From Angiostrongylus vasorum (taxonomy: Eukaryota; Nematoda; Chromadorea; Rhabditida; Metastrongylidae), in contig JADANN010000366.1 in the NCBI GenBank assembly GCA_018806985.1, forward strand, positions 62,001-126,000: 64,000 bases of DNA. The letters are read 5' to 3'. Made by a program: the position numbers and the translations under genes. The notes beneath the pieces were generated by a model. That model was given only the letters and a program-made list of their open reading frames with translations. It did not search any database and was not told where the DNA came from. This document shows, piece after piece, positions 12,176-23,964 of this stretch. Position 1 is the stretch's first letter, and every line of letters starts with the position of its first letter.

Positions 12176-13490
12176 TTAGCTTAATAATCCAAGAAGTTAT
12201 TCTGAGGAGCAGCTTTTTTTACAGTATTAAACATTTAACTGGCAGCACGTTCCTGTTAACCTCAAAGCCATGACATTTCATTTAAGTCGTTTCGTTTTTT
12301 AGTAATAATATTTACTTAATAAAGGGTTTACTTTTTTCGACGTCCCAAACCAAAGATAACTCATTCGTCGGCTTCCAGATTGATTTGTCCGGACAGCACC
12401 ATTTTAGCGCACCTGTCAGTGCAGAAAAGGGATAAATTTATTGCGCTAACAATCGGTTTGCAATAGAACAAAAAGAAGACAGCAGTCAGTAAGCGGAATT
12501 GACAGATAATATGAGTAAGGCCTTTCTTTAGATAATTTTATTTTTAAGATAACAGCAAAAAACATAGAGGTCGTACAGCTCTTAAGAAAAAGTCCTTGGA
12601 AAAGGATTTCAGTTTTCTTGAAAGCCTTCAAATCACGTTAATTGCTTTATTGTAACTCGTTGAATAGGCATTTGTTGGATCCGTACGCCATTTGAATATC
12701 CACATTTTTTTTCGTGGTACCTATTCGTCATCATCATGGCAAAGGCAGAACAAGTAGAAGTAAGTGGTTGTTGGTCCTGTGAGTTGCAGCCGAAAGGAAT
12801 GCCAGTCAGCAAGCAATCGTCGGATCGTCATCATCGCCAGGAAGGCTAGATTGTGACTCAGCCGTGACTCGGGCCGCCGGGCCGAGAGTCCACTGGCAGC
12901 AACCATGGGAACGCCGAAGAACAGCCGACTCGGCCGTCTATCGGGCGATCTCCACTCGGGTCACATTGCCGTCTGTCTGTTGGGACGTTTAACCGGTCAA
13001 ATTGACGTTGTTTTGATCGACAGACCACTTCAGATATTCCGTGGGGCCACTTTTTCCGTCATGCTCACGATTCGTCATTACCCTCATCCACTTCCAATAA
13101 ATAGTCCGGTAGCTATGCGTGGTTGGATTACTTCATTCGCCGGCTTTTGGTGGTAGTGCAGCTTCATTTCTCATTCATGCACCTGCTCCCATATCGTTTT
13201 CCATATCCTCCAACAAATCCCCATTTTTCTGATAGACAATGCAGAAATTTGTCTGTTCTTTCTTCGTTTTTGCTTTAGCGCGTTTTCATTTTCCTGCTTT
13301 TCTTCGTACTATCTCTTTATGAAGTGGTGTTTCTGATTTTTCGTCTATCATCGTTTCTAGATGTTCCCTGCTCTTGCTATGGTAATAAACACTCTTCTTA
13401 TCGCTAACATTGTGTAGAAGAATAAGGCGCATGGGTATTAACGCAACATTAACTAATTCCTGTACATCGGTTTAGACGGGAAGCAATTAA
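12176..13490. other. Intergenic with a GC-rich island at 12.73-13.10 kb
   Basis: Most of this is AT-rich. From about 12,730 to 13,100 base composition rises sharply (GGGCCGCCGGGCCGAGAG, GACTCGGCCGTCTATCGGGC). A short ATG exon-like start (MAKAEQVE followed by GTAAGTGG at about 12,760) lies at its left edge, and an 83-codon frame (12,905-13,156 +) spans its right side. No similarity is recognised. It could be a promoter or 5' exon, or an old insertion. Confidence 0.3.
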
Positions 13491-13494
13491 TATT

Positions 13495-13640
13495 CGACAC
13501 TGGTAGATAAAAAGTAGCTGAGAGAAACGCAGAACAAGAGCACCCAAGGCGCAGTGTGTAATGCGCGAGCCTTGGGAAAAGGAGATCGCAGTTCGGGAAT
13601 ATCTCAGCATCATTTTGGTTAATTCGGGACCATTTGATGA
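13495..13640 (+). repeat. SINE-2b fragment
   Basis: Contains GCTGAGAGAAACGCAGA, a worn tRNA-like segment (GGCGCAGTGTGTAATGCGCG) and GGGAATATCTCAGCATCATT. The nearest relative is the copy at 56.6 kb, which shares GTGTAATGCGCGAGCC. Confidence 0.65.
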
Positions 13641-14869
13641 CTTAACAGTGAGAAATCCTGACAGTATATTAAAAAAATTTAGAGAAGGCGAAATTCGCTG
13701 AGGGGTTAGATTATTACGGATCAAGTGTTACGTTCATAGAGCCTAATTTCCTGCGTCTTCATCGTATTCTTCGATAACTGAGGAGTTGAGAAGGCAGACT
13801 TCTAGAAAAGAATGTGTTTAGTGGATTTAAGGGCACAAGCATCTTTTCCTAAGATGTTAACATAACTATAAATTGATTTGAAGATCGAATCTTTGCTACT
13901 CGTCAGGGCTCACTCGCTCCAGCACGTCTCCTTGACTTTGCCCATAAATTTCCGATAATGAATGCGATTGAGGATTTGATGATTGAAGAAGCTTCTAGAA
14001 AAGACTTCGTCCGATCTCATCAGTGGTGTACGTACAGATCGTTTAGAATATTTGTTTTTGAAGTTGAACTCTATTTCAAAAATTAGAATTCTACAAAATT
14101 AATAGAACAAAGAAATTTAAACCAAACAGCATTTAAGACTTGACGACACACTGAAGGGAACTATCGTGTTCTGCCGAAAGAAATTGGACCTGTTGAGTTA
14201 CTTTATTGTTCGATGGCAGACCACTTAGGAAAAAAAGTCAGGAAAACGAGTTGCTTTCTGCGGCTGTGGAGAATATGGATTTCTTCTTGGTAGAATAAGA
14301 AAACTTGCATCCCGTTGGCAAAGATCGAGCTGAGATGTTTTTGTTTAATGTTGGAAGATTAAAATACTTTCGGCTAAGAGCCATATGGTACCCACATTGC
14401 CACGAATGTGCTAACGACCCCACATTAACACGTTGAGAACTAGGTAACTTATTGATTGACACTGAGGTGAATCGAAAGTTGGTTTTACGGGAAACTGTGG
14501 GCATAGAGAAATATACGTGCTAGTCTAGAAAATGTCAACAGAAACTTCACGAACTTCGTCTAACCTTCTGGCTAGACCACAGTTTCCATTCTTACCGAAC
14601 TTTTGTTGTTCTGACAGATCACCTATGCTCTACGAGTTCTGCCCTATTCTCGACAGTCAAACCCAGGTTTATATGGGTTCTTGTTTTTGTACTGAATGAA
14701 AATGGGTCATTCGAGTGTAAAACGCGGTGTAATATTGAACAGACGAACAAATTAGTGGTGCAAAGTTCTACTGGAAGAAAAAAACTTATAGTTTAGGCAG
14801 TAATTTATTCTCTAAAATATTGTCTATAACATTAACATCGCTTTTAATATAACTACAAGGGATTCTGTG

Positions 14870-14965
14870 ATATTTGCAAAACGCCGGACCGTAAGTGTCT
14901 GCAATGAAGATCAAACTCGCTACCACCTCTTCCAGGGAATAGGGCGTTCACCACCACACTATGCT
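14870..14965 (-). repeat. SINE-2a half copy (left of inverted pair)
   Basis: Reverse-oriented 3' half with GATATTTGCAAAACGCCGGA and GCGTTCACCACCACACTATG. It faces the forward copy that starts about 20 bp further on. Confidence 0.7.
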
Positions 14966-14984
14966 GATCCCTGTTCTGGGTCCA

Positions 14985-15110
14985 TAACCCGCATGGTGCG
15001 GTGGTGAACGCTCTAGCCCTCGGGAACTATGGTAACGAGTTCGATCCCCACCGCACACACCCGAGGTCCGAGATTTTTGCGAAGATCTCACCACCAGTGT
15101 GGTTATATTT
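14985..15110 (+). repeat. SINE-2a half copy (right of inverted pair)
   Basis: Forward copy with CGCATGGTGCGGTGGTGAAC, GAGTTCGATCCCCACCGCA and GAAGATCTCACCACCAG. With the preceding reverse copy it could form a hairpin of roughly 90 bp in a transcript. Confidence 0.7.
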
Positions 15111-15172
15111 CACATCATATGCTGTCATGAAAAAGAATAGTCAGTAGATTATTTGTGACTACATCGCTCGTA

Positions 15173-15440
15173 GGGGGCGCATGTAGCACCCTGCAACACA
15201 CACGTGGAGTCGATGGCCGCTCCCATGGCCCACCAAGCCCTCCATCCCTCCGGGGACGGCAAATTGGTGCCAGATTTGTCTCGAAGGATAGCTGCAATGG
15301 CTCGATAAATCGGTAGGCCACCGCGAGTAAAGGCCAGATATGCATTTAATCACCCCTAACGACGCTTGATGAAGTCGAGTGCATGGCGCGTCCCTCAGGG
15401 GATTGATCAACACCGAGAGCTTTATCCTTTATTTTTTTTG
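15173..15440 (+). repeat. SINE-1 copy
   Basis: Has GGGGGCGCATGTAGCACC for the head (worn A box), CCTGCAACACACACGTGGAG, CTCCGGGGACGGCAAATTGG, CTCGATAAATCGGTAGGCCA, GAAGTCGAGTGCATGGCGCG and GATTGATCAACACCGAGAGC before the TTTATCC tail. It is missing about six bases relative to other copies before AAAGGCCAGATATGCA. Confidence 0.85.
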
Positions 15441-15444
15441 TTAT

Positions 15445-16735
15445 GCTTGTTATGCTAACGTAAACTTCATGTTGCATACGAAATGAAAGGTGATTTTGGA
15501 TTATTTGGCAACTTTTTAATACTTAGGAGTAGCAAGAACAACTCAGAACTTTTCATATTTCGATTTTTAATTAAAAGAATACACAATTATTAACGACTGT
15601 AAAGTTGAAAATTGTGTGCAATCCAGTCGGGGAAATTCTTCCATAACCTCGGACAAGAGCCTGTTACAACGCAGCAATCGTTCAACATTGGCTGACGTTC
15701 TGACTGTTTTTACATTCCTTCAAGTTTACTCGATAATCGAATTGAGGCGGGAAGGAATGAGAACGAAAGCGTTGGTGTTCGTGGTCACCATAAGCCATGT
15801 GGGCGCTGCTGAGGGAAGGCTAGTGATCGCCGTGGGTCCTGTCGAACCGCTTGGTCACGGCCGGGGTCATCAGAGTGTGGTTACCTGTCGTTAACCTCGT
15901 GCCGCATGACTCGACCGACTGTCCTCTCGTGTATCGATCGAATTCCTAATTAGAGCGTCCTCGTCATTGACACTGATCGTCCTTGGAAAAAAAACAGCTG
16001 TTCGTAATTTCCCAGTTGTGAGAGTTCCTGGGAACCTTAGCCGTTATTGGCAATGGGACTGGTCGACTTGTTGTAAAACCTTGTTCGAAAACAGAAGGAT
16101 TATTACCTATTGTTGATATGCGACGGCACGAATGGCTCCTCTTAAGGGAGGACGATGTGTCCAGTTGACAATTACTTCGTTTATAGTGGTGCTTCGTGAA
16201 AGGTTAACTTTTATTACCCTGCGCAGAAATAGGGCACGCTTTTTTTTGTCGGAGCACCATATTTTTGTTCTTCGTCGTCGTTTTTACTGATTCGTCGTCA
16301 GCAGTGTTCGTCGTGGTTCGAATTCGAAGAAGTCTACGATTTCTCTGGAGTAGGGAAAAAAGGAGTCGATGCGCTGTCTGTCTGAAGGTCTTCTCATTTT
16401 TTTGAACTTCGTATTCCTTTTTTTCTTTCCTCAATCATTCTGAAAATGAGAATACATGCGATGAAATGCAATGCATTTGCATTTCTTGTTAAAAAACATC
16501 CTTACTATTGATTGATGTAAGAAAGTTCTTCTCGTTCCACGAATCTGGTCAGATTTTACCCTATTCGGACTTCTTTTTACCACTCTTACTGATATTTTTC
16601 TTATTTTTTCGATGTCTATTCGACATATCCTCAATGTAGATATGTTCCTTGAACTACTTCGCTCAGCGTATTAAGTGAAATTTTTAGGAAATACTTATTA
16701 TTACTACTATATTACTACTAATATAATTATTACAT
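15445..16735. other. Intergenic with a GC-rich segment at 15.74-15.93 kb
   Basis: A 92-codon plus-strand frame (15,616-15,894) covers a GC-rich patch (CACGGCCGGGGTCATCAGAG). It has no recognisable domain. The patch shares the words GGAAGGCTAG and GGAATG with the 12.8 kb GC island, a hint but not proof of common origin. The minus-strand frames at 16,204-16,634 are Lys/Arg-rich and unrecognised. Confidence 0.3.
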
Positions 16736-16740
16736 AGAAG

Positions 16741-17022
16741 TGTGCGTGTGGCACAATGGTAAGAGGCGCCCTGCAACACACATGGGATCGATCTAAGCCC
16801 CCGCTGGCCCACCAAGCCTTCCATCCTTCCGGGGTTGGCAAATTGGTACTAGACTTGTCTGGGAGGATAGCAGCACAGGCTCGATACATCGGTAGGCCAC
16901 CGCGAGTCATTGTAAAGGCCAGATATGCATTCAATCACCTCCAAACGATGCTTAATGAAGTCGAATGCATGACGCATTCCTCAGGGGATTGACCAACGTC
17001 GAGAGCTTTATCCTTTTATTTT
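16741..17022 (+). repeat. SINE-1 copy, full length
   Basis: Intact order: TGGCACAATGGTAAGAGGCG (A box), GGGATCGATCTAAGC (B box), CATCCTTCCGGGGTTGGCAA, AGGATAGCAGCACAGGCTCG, AAGTCGAATGCATGACGCAT, GATTGACCAACGTCGAGAGC, then TTTATCC and T-rich tail. Confidence 0.9.
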
Positions 17023-17787
17023 TTTAATTACTGTTTAATAAAGAACATTGTTTAACTATTTGAAAAATGGTTATTCTGAAACACTGCTGTTCACTTTTTA
17101 AATGGGAACTTTGCAATGGACACTCCGATTTTGAAGGCCATACTTTGATTGGTTTCGTGTGCACTCGAAAAATTATCTTTGAATACTCGCGTTGGAATTG
17201 TTGTACTTCTACTCGAATAAAAAATCTTGAGCCAATAAATGTTGTACTCTTCTAAGCTCTTCCAGTGCCTCTATACCTTGGACCCACCGTCTGCATTCAT
17301 GTCCCTTCTTTCGTTCTCCTTTTGTTTATGATGGAAAGATTTCTTAACTATTTCATGATCCTTATCACATCCTTAGCTTTTTATACGGAGTTTCCTTCTT
17401 GCTCACGTTGAATACTGCCAAGTTCCATGCGCAAGGCGGCGACGATTTCTGAACTGGTTTGGGTTCTCTCTGTTCCACAAACATTTTCCAATTACTGTCG
17501 AATCCGTCCTATAGAAATCACAATGAGACTGTTGTGTGCCCTCAAGGAGTTGTGGCTAGTCAGCTTCCTAGTTCATCTCCTTTTTGAGCTGCTCAAAGGT
17601 TTTGATTATTATCTTTTTTTTATATCGAATCCCATTTCCCCAGCGAGTGTTTAAAATTCAAGGTTGATTCGAAGTTTTTGAAGATATCTGAAGGCCCTAA
17701 CTTGAGATCCACGCATCACCTTGTACTTTTCATCGTTTACGTATCTCTTCATTACAACAATCACTTGATTTCTGTTTAGTATCATCG

Positions 17788-18215
17788 TCAGGTGGGATTC
17801 TGACTGGATCTCATTAACTTCCCTAGTAAATATGACAATTCTTCCAGCACATACTCGTCCATAATACTTGTATCGAAATACTTCTGATATTCCCATATCC
17901 GATCTTCTACTAACCTCATCAGCGATCATTAAGGTGATGTTTTCTTCTTAAGTTACTCACGGAGAATACATTCACTTCTGTGATTTGGCCGATTCTAAAC
18001 CGTGAAACCACTTCGGCCGCTTCAAACACGCAGGATTCCAAGCCATCGAAGCAACTACGTTCTGTGCTCTGTAAACCATTGTCAACATTTCTTCTTCTAT
18101 CTTTTGAATAATACACCTATGACACATGTTTGAAATCAAGTGACCTTTTCTCTGCAGATGCTGGTATTTCTTCCTTCTGAATTGATTTTCGCTCCAGTGA
18201 AACATCAATGATGCT
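17788..18215 (-). CDS. Candidate 3' end of an unrecognised minus-strand gene (three exons)
   Basis: Three minus-strand exons can be joined in phase: 18,215-18,126, 18,068-17,961 and 17,883-17,788 (TGA stop). The introns of 57 and 77 bp have GT..AG ends (donors GTGTCA and GTGAGT, acceptors TTTACAG and ATATCAG). The joined product ends in about 97 residues with segments SLERKSIQKEEIPASAEK, FDGLESCVFEAAEVVSRFRI and YVLEELSYLLGKLMRSS. I do not recognise the protein. A competing uninterrupted 92-codon frame (17,651-17,929 -) crosses the last exon, so the frame choice is uncertain. No convincing exon was found further upstream on the minus strand before the SINE at 18.58 kb. It is not repeat-like. 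Confidence 0.3.
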
Positions 18216-18577
18216 CTATCCAATGTGGATTACGCTCTACACAACCGCAGACGGAATGAGGACAATCTCCTAAGCTAGATGGATTCGTTTTCTATTCTAA
18301 ACTTCGTCGATGGTGCTCATTATTACTCTTGAGTTCTTGTCTTTGCTCTCTAGGAGGTTTCAACCTCTTTTCTTTCCTAATGGATTTCGAAAATGTTTTG
18401 ATCTTTCCTATATTCCATAGCTGTGCTTCCATATCAAATCCGAACGTAGAATTCTAATGGCGTGCGTTGCTAAATGCAGTGCAACAGTTACTTTCCATAG
18501 ATTTAATTCAGTTCGGTGAAAACAAGACCACTTCAGATTTGTCCTTGATATATCGTTTAATGAGAATTCTGACTTCA

Positions 18578-18815
18578 TAAAGGGATAAAAAAGCATAAAA
18601 CTCTCGGCGTTGATCAACCCCTTGAGGGATTGGATTTCATTAAACATCGTTGGAGGTGAATGAATGCATACCTGACCTTTACAATGACTCGCGTGGTGAG
18701 CCAGTGCTGCTATCCTCTCAGACGTGTCTGGTACCAATTTGCCGACCCCGGAGGTATGGAAGGCTTGTGAGCCACGAGCGCGGGAATCGATCCCATGTGT
18801 GTGTCGCGGGGTGCT
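18578..18815 (-). repeat. SINE-1 copy
   Basis: Reverse copy lying 3' end first: CTCTCGGCGTTGATCAACCC, then GGAGGTGAATGAATGCATAC, CCAGTGCTGCTATCCTCTCA and GGTACCAATTTGCCGACCCC, ending in GTGTGTCGCGGGGTGCTTCC for the head region. The block after GACTCGCG is deleted. Confidence 0.85.
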
Positions 18816-18834
18816 TCCGACGGACGACGTCTGA

Positions 18835-21075
18835 CTTCATGTAGTAGATAATTGCTTAGTAAGTAGTAAGAAATACAGTCAATAGATAAGTGAATAAGTG
18901 AAGAAGCATTTAACAATACAATTAAAGAAAGATGCCTACGTCATTTTGTGATTCGTTTATCATATTCTAACATGTTGTCCACAAAAGAATTTTAGTAAGG
19001 ACGACAAGCTATGGCAAAAACGCCTAACACCCCTACAACACCACTGAGAAAACGAAAACGAAAGTGGGAGGATCCACGAAACGATTCCCCACTTCTGGAG
19101 GAGAAACTTGATGAAAAATGGCTGAGAGAATTCTCGTTGCCTATGTCACCCAGCTGTTGTTTTGCTGTTCATACCATCGTCAGTATCATTTTCATTAGTG
19201 CCTGTGAGGTGCTAGAGTTGTTCGTCTCCAGCGTCTTCATGAGGAATTCTACACATGCTGACAACGCCGACGCAGTTTTCATTTTGATGCCACGTGTAAC
19301 CTGGCCATTGGTGGCACTCTAGCAATTATCGTCGCAATTCATGGCGTGAAAAATCTGGTAGATTGTTAACGATCGGGCTTGAGATGTTATCGTCCTTCAA
19401 ACTGTTGATAGGTTTCGAAATTTTGAGTGCCTTTTTTGTTTCTTCAAGGTGAATGCTTTCCATAACATCTCTATATAAACATTGATTGACAGTAACCACA
19501 ATTAACTATTTATTGGGTAAGGTGCTTATTTCTTATTATCAAAGTAGGAGGAACTGTACAGGTGGTCTCACTTAAGAAGGATTGTTCTCCGTGTTCTCTA
19601 TTCCTGTAACCAATTTATTGTTGTTGCGTATTTTTCCCACTTGGACACGTCATCCTACTGTTCTTCATTTCCGAATTCTGGTCGTTTCTCATCGAAGAGG
19701 CAGAGGATGAACCGTTAGGCGTCTATTAATTCGTTATGATTGAATTGCAGGAGATTGCTGACTCATAACTCCCTGTTTTTATCCACTCAGAGAAGTCTGG
19801 TGCCAATTTTACGACCCTAGAGAGATAAAGGACTTGGCTAACTCAATACGCGAGATCGAACCAATCACTACGTTTCCACTGCTCCTTTGTCTACCGTCGT
19901 ACTCCTTCGGTATAAAAACAATCTCTATTTCATAAATACCATTTAACTGGAATATGGGACCGTGTTAATCTTATTCAGTGTTACTGAAACGCTAAATAGA
20001 AAGTCGATCCTTCTACGAATAAGATTTCACCTTGAGGTCAGTCAGTCTGTCCTCATTCCTTTTCGTAGTCGGTTAGTATTTATTCTGCTTAGCGTATGGT
20101 TGATAGTAAGTGACTATGTCATCACCAATGCGAATGTGGTGAGGTTTACATTTCTTTTGATTTTACTAACTTCGCTACTGGTAAAACTTGTGAACCGTTT
20201 GAGCACAATTTGTGTCGTTCTAAATACTGCATTAATGACTCTTCTGGTGTTCATCTGACATTCATAATATGAACTGAGCTGAACGGAGTATGGATTTGTT
20301 GATTTTCTTTATAGAACGTCTCTCGGTAAGAACAGAATGCTTTCATCGTCTCACCTTCTTAGTCTTCGCCATTCGTTGCGTATAATGCTAGTCGACATGG
20401 AGCTTCAAATCGGATTTGATGCATTCTTTCCAACCGAAAACCCACTAGTGTTCAAGGTATCCTGTATTTAAGCTGACAAGGACATCAAGTCGACTTATAT
20501 TCGTTGTCGTATATACGGAGAAAAGCTTTTTCTGCTGTGACGTTTTGTGAGCTTTTGTGTCGCAAGACAAAGCAATTAATCTTCGTCGCTGCATTTCCTT
20601 AGCAAATGCTTTTGAATCCAAACCGCAATATAATTGAAATTAAGTCATCATCCATCGGCTTTTTTTGCTTCGAACATGTGTCTCTATAGTGAGGTTTCGT
20701 TCCCAGCTCCCGTTGTCCTTCCGGACGTTGCAATATCGGCTAAGCCTCATCATCTCGGGTATTACTTGCGATTGGGTTTCGATTTGTATGTATAGTTCGA
20801 AGTTCCCACACACATCTAGTTTCTCATAGGTTGTTGATAAGAAACGGAAAGAGTTGAGGTTTATTACCAGTTCATCTTCAGTCTACATGCGAGGGCAGAA
20901 AAGAACTACAAACGGGAACCGAAGGTCGCACCGCATCTGCCTTCAGTAGAACCTTAGAACTAAACAATGCATACGATTGCGACTAAGCGTTCTAATTTTT
21001 TACCATTGACCCCTGTTCTTGCAATAACTGGTGTTCTTTATTTCGGCCTGGCTCGGAAAAACCAAGTTTCCTATT
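18835..21075. other. Intergenic; unassigned open frames
   Basis: A 103-codon plus frame (19,011-19,322) begins MAKTPNTPTTPLRKRKRKWE and later has a hydrophobic stretch (AVHTIVSIIFISACEVL). It has no clear splice donor or family match. The 98-codon frame 19,962-20,258 is strongly hydrophobic and may simply reflect T-rich DNA. A reverse SINE-1 fragment lies at 19,795-19,905 and nothing else is recognised. Confidence 0.3.
19795..19905 (-). repeat. SINE-1 fragment
   Basis: Minus-strand remnant recognised from GAAGTCTGGTGCCAATTTTA and CGAGATCGAACCAATCAC, equivalent to the body and B-box part of the family. The rest is lost. Confidence 0.5.
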
Positions 21076-21079
21076 CTTT

Positions 21080-21225
21080 TTGAATCGGCAATGTGGTACC
21101 AATCTTGTTTGGGACGATAGAAACACTAACCTATTCGATGCTTAATGAAGCCGAATGCGTCGCAGGTCCCCAGAACATTGGTTAATGCTGAATGCTCCCT
21201 ACTATTATACTTCCTTCTCTGTTCA
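21080..21225 (+). repeat. SINE-1 fragment, head missing
   Basis: ATCGGCAATGTGGTACCAAT, GATGCTTAATGAAGCCGAAT and GGTTAATGCTGAATGCTCC align to the body and 3' end of the family with an internal deletion. Confidence 0.6.
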
Positions 21226-21229
21226 TCAG

Positions 21230-23085
21230 GATGATGGGTCACGAGCTCGTCATGTAATGAGTTGTCTTCACCAGTTTGCTAAGTTTCGTGTACAGTCACA
21301 GTTCTGCGAGAAGACGTGTTGAAGTCAGCCAAGTTGTGGCTGTTAGCCTTGGAGAACCGGCGCAGTCACGAACGACTGAGGGAGCTGAGCGAGGAAAAAC
21401 GCCAGCCATTCCTCATCCGCGTCGGAATTCGTCTCTTTACCACGGTTTCCACAATTTTTCCCTGTCTGACTTTTCCGCCCACTTTCAATAATTTGCAATA
21501 ATTAGTCGTCCATTGTCGATTTTCATCTGAAAACACGCCGTTCAAGCGTTGCGCATTATTTTGTAGGTTTAACGAAAGCTGTACTGAGTGAGAGTTTCGT
21601 TTGTTCTGTGGAAGTGAATGTGTTTATGTTTTTAACTGATTCTCTTTATTCTCTAAAATAGAAGTTTTGGCACACGTTTTAAACAATATCATGACGCTTT
21701 TGTAGTCGATATTCATTCATGTAATCTCACATATCGCTTGAATCTAAGTTTTTCTCAAAATCTTCAGCACTTGGTAGAAAGTTCTGCCTAAAATAGGATG
21801 TATTAGCAGAATATCTGTGATAGGATATCACCCACCAGAAAAAAGTGGACCACTTCCTCATTTCCTTCAGGCATAACACCCACCAGAAAAGTGGACCACT
21901 TCCTCATTTCTCTGACTTTTCATTCTTGTTGCTTTCGACTTACTTTTTAAGTTGTCATTACTCTCTGAATAGAAAATGTTTATGTCCATACAATCCGTTC
22001 TCGTACTCAGTGATTCTTAGAATGATAGCAAGCAGGATGGCTCATGTTTTTCAACGATTTTGATCGCTATTGAGTGACTCTAAAGGAAAACAGCTGTTTA
22101 TTCTTACTCTTATAACATCTTATTTTTGCTGGCTTAAAAGTAAATATCCACTTATTGATTTTTTCCTGTGGAAGTTGAACTATAATGTATCGGATTTAGG
22201 GGAATTGTTGTCTGATGAGGTTGCTAAGGCTAGAAAGAAATTCTTATACATTTCGATGAACATTTTCTGTGAAACAGCGAAGAATAAATCTATGCCAGGA
22301 ATTGCGGAAATCCGAGAAGAAACCGAGTCGCAAAATAGGGAGCCAAAAAAGAGTAGGCGACTTTTTGTGGTGACAATCCTTGGATTTCCTAATTTGACTA
22401 TCCTGGGAGTCCAGGAAGGAAAAAAAAACTTGGCCAACAATAAACCAGCTTTTGTGCTTCGCGCGATAGGTATTTCCGTCTACAACGTCAGTAGTACACG
22501 TCATTTGTTTCAGATCCAAACTTTGGCCTTGAACTCGGAAGTGGAACTTTTGAAGACAGAGCTTTATGGTATCAACCATTTGGAAACCTGGAAACCGATA
22601 ATATCTTCATCAGCAGAAGAACTCTTCAATCAAGATGTACGAATCGCACCTCAACCTTGGCAAAGAAGTTATTAAAGGAAATAAAAAGACTAAAACTTGA
22701 TCCGGCTTCAAAGCACTTCACATAACAGGAAATATATACGGCCTGTAAAAAGATTCTTAACAGGTGAACCGATCCTATATTCAGGTTTATGGCCAAATTT
22801 GTTCGTTTACTGTCTCATCCTGGCTTCCATGATGAATATGCAGTCACGTACAGCAGTTTTGAATGAAATCCAATCAATTGAGCAAACATGATCCCGACGA
22901 GAGTTTTGTCGCCGCATGTGCTACATTTATCCCGCAGGTTTCGTTATAAGAACTTGCCAGATGTATCATTTGTTCTCTTGTCTAGTTATTTTTGACAATG
23001 AAAAAGTCTCTGGTAGCTTCAAAGTGAATGCAGTTCTGTTAGCAAGTAGTGGACAAATCCTACATAAGAAATTCAACTGACTGCT
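21230..23085. other. Unassigned region with two exon-like open stretches
   Basis: At 21,301-21,440 (+), just after TCACAG, a GC-richer frame reads VLREDVLKSAKLWLLALENR then RSHERLRELSEEKRQ, helix-forming and exon-like. At 22,070-22,675 (+) a 201-codon frame has no strong start. It can also be read as two exons with donor GTGACA near 22,371 and acceptor TTTCAG before 22,514 (IQTLALNSEVELLKTELYG). The two stretches do not join in phase in any way I found. No family is recognised. Confidence 0.25.
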
Positions 23086-23139
23086 ATCGCAGCTATGACA
23101 CGCGACGGGAATGCGACTTACATTGACTCCATACCACTA

Positions 23140-23960
23140 CCGCCACCGCTAAACGAAAACGAAAAAGGATCTGGTTGGGGGGATACCATCTTGAAGAGCG
23201 CCTTCATCGTCATGTCAAATTGGGCAATGTAGCTGTTCGATTCGGAATTAAAGCGCAATTCATTTGTTGAGAATTCGAATAACCCCTTCTCTTAGCTGAC
23301 GACATCGTTGTTTTTCAAATGAGTACCATTAGAGATGCTTGTCAAGAAACTCATCGAAAATGGAAAGAGGTTAGGACTGGGCCTAGAAGAAGAAAATTCA
23401 ATTAATAGAAAATTCGTGGTACGATGCAGAACAAATTGGATTGTGTAGTTCTTTTACAATGTGAGTCACTTTGTCTAGTGGTCAATGAACAATAAAAAGT
23501 GACATGAGAGAAGAACTGTGCAGAAGATGGAGAGGCGCTAGAGTCCCGCTGCGCCATTAGGGAAATCATTGCACAATCAACGGACCAAAAACTCCGCGCT
23601 CACATCTTGGACTTAACATTTCCTGGTTGCCTTCCTGTACGGCTGAGGTATGGAGTTGTGTCTTAAAAATGTCTGGTATCTCGCCTATCATCCACGAAGC
23701 ATTAAACAATTTCTTCTGGCAAGTCGTTCCCCTTAACACATGGTCCTGCTCGAATATGTGCGGTTGAGACCTCTGATAAATATTCGTTTTTGGGATACAA
23801 TGTACATGTACAATATACATCGAAAACGAAGCACATTGACTGGTAATTTGGTGAGTGAAGGTGGACGAGGAGATGGGTAGCATGACCACCAAGTGGACAA
23901 GTGGATAATTCCATTCCTTTAGGGCGACCAAATACAAGATAGGTGTATACGATTGCACTT
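23140..23960 (+). pseudogene. Decayed RTE-clade LINE reverse transcriptase
   Basis: Pieces of a non-LTR reverse transcriptase appear in order but in shifting frames. About 23,155 gives KGSGWGDTILKSAF (compare GKGVRQGDTISPKLF). About 23,293 gives LADDIVVF, the F/Y-A-D-D catalytic motif. Then come LIENGKRLGL, REELCRRWRGA near 23,500, TDQKLRAHILDLT near 23,580 and a TAEVWS segment near 23,645. At least three frame changes and several stops show it is dead. The order and wording fit nematode RTE elements (family knowledge). The 130-codon minus-strand frame at 23,566-23,958 is its shadow. No endonuclease domain is present upstream. Confidence 0.7.
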
Positions 23961-23964
23961 CATG

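Noticed and set aside
23566..23958. 130-codon minus-strand ORF
   Set aside because: It is antisense to the decayed RTE reverse transcriptase and shows no protein signature of its own.
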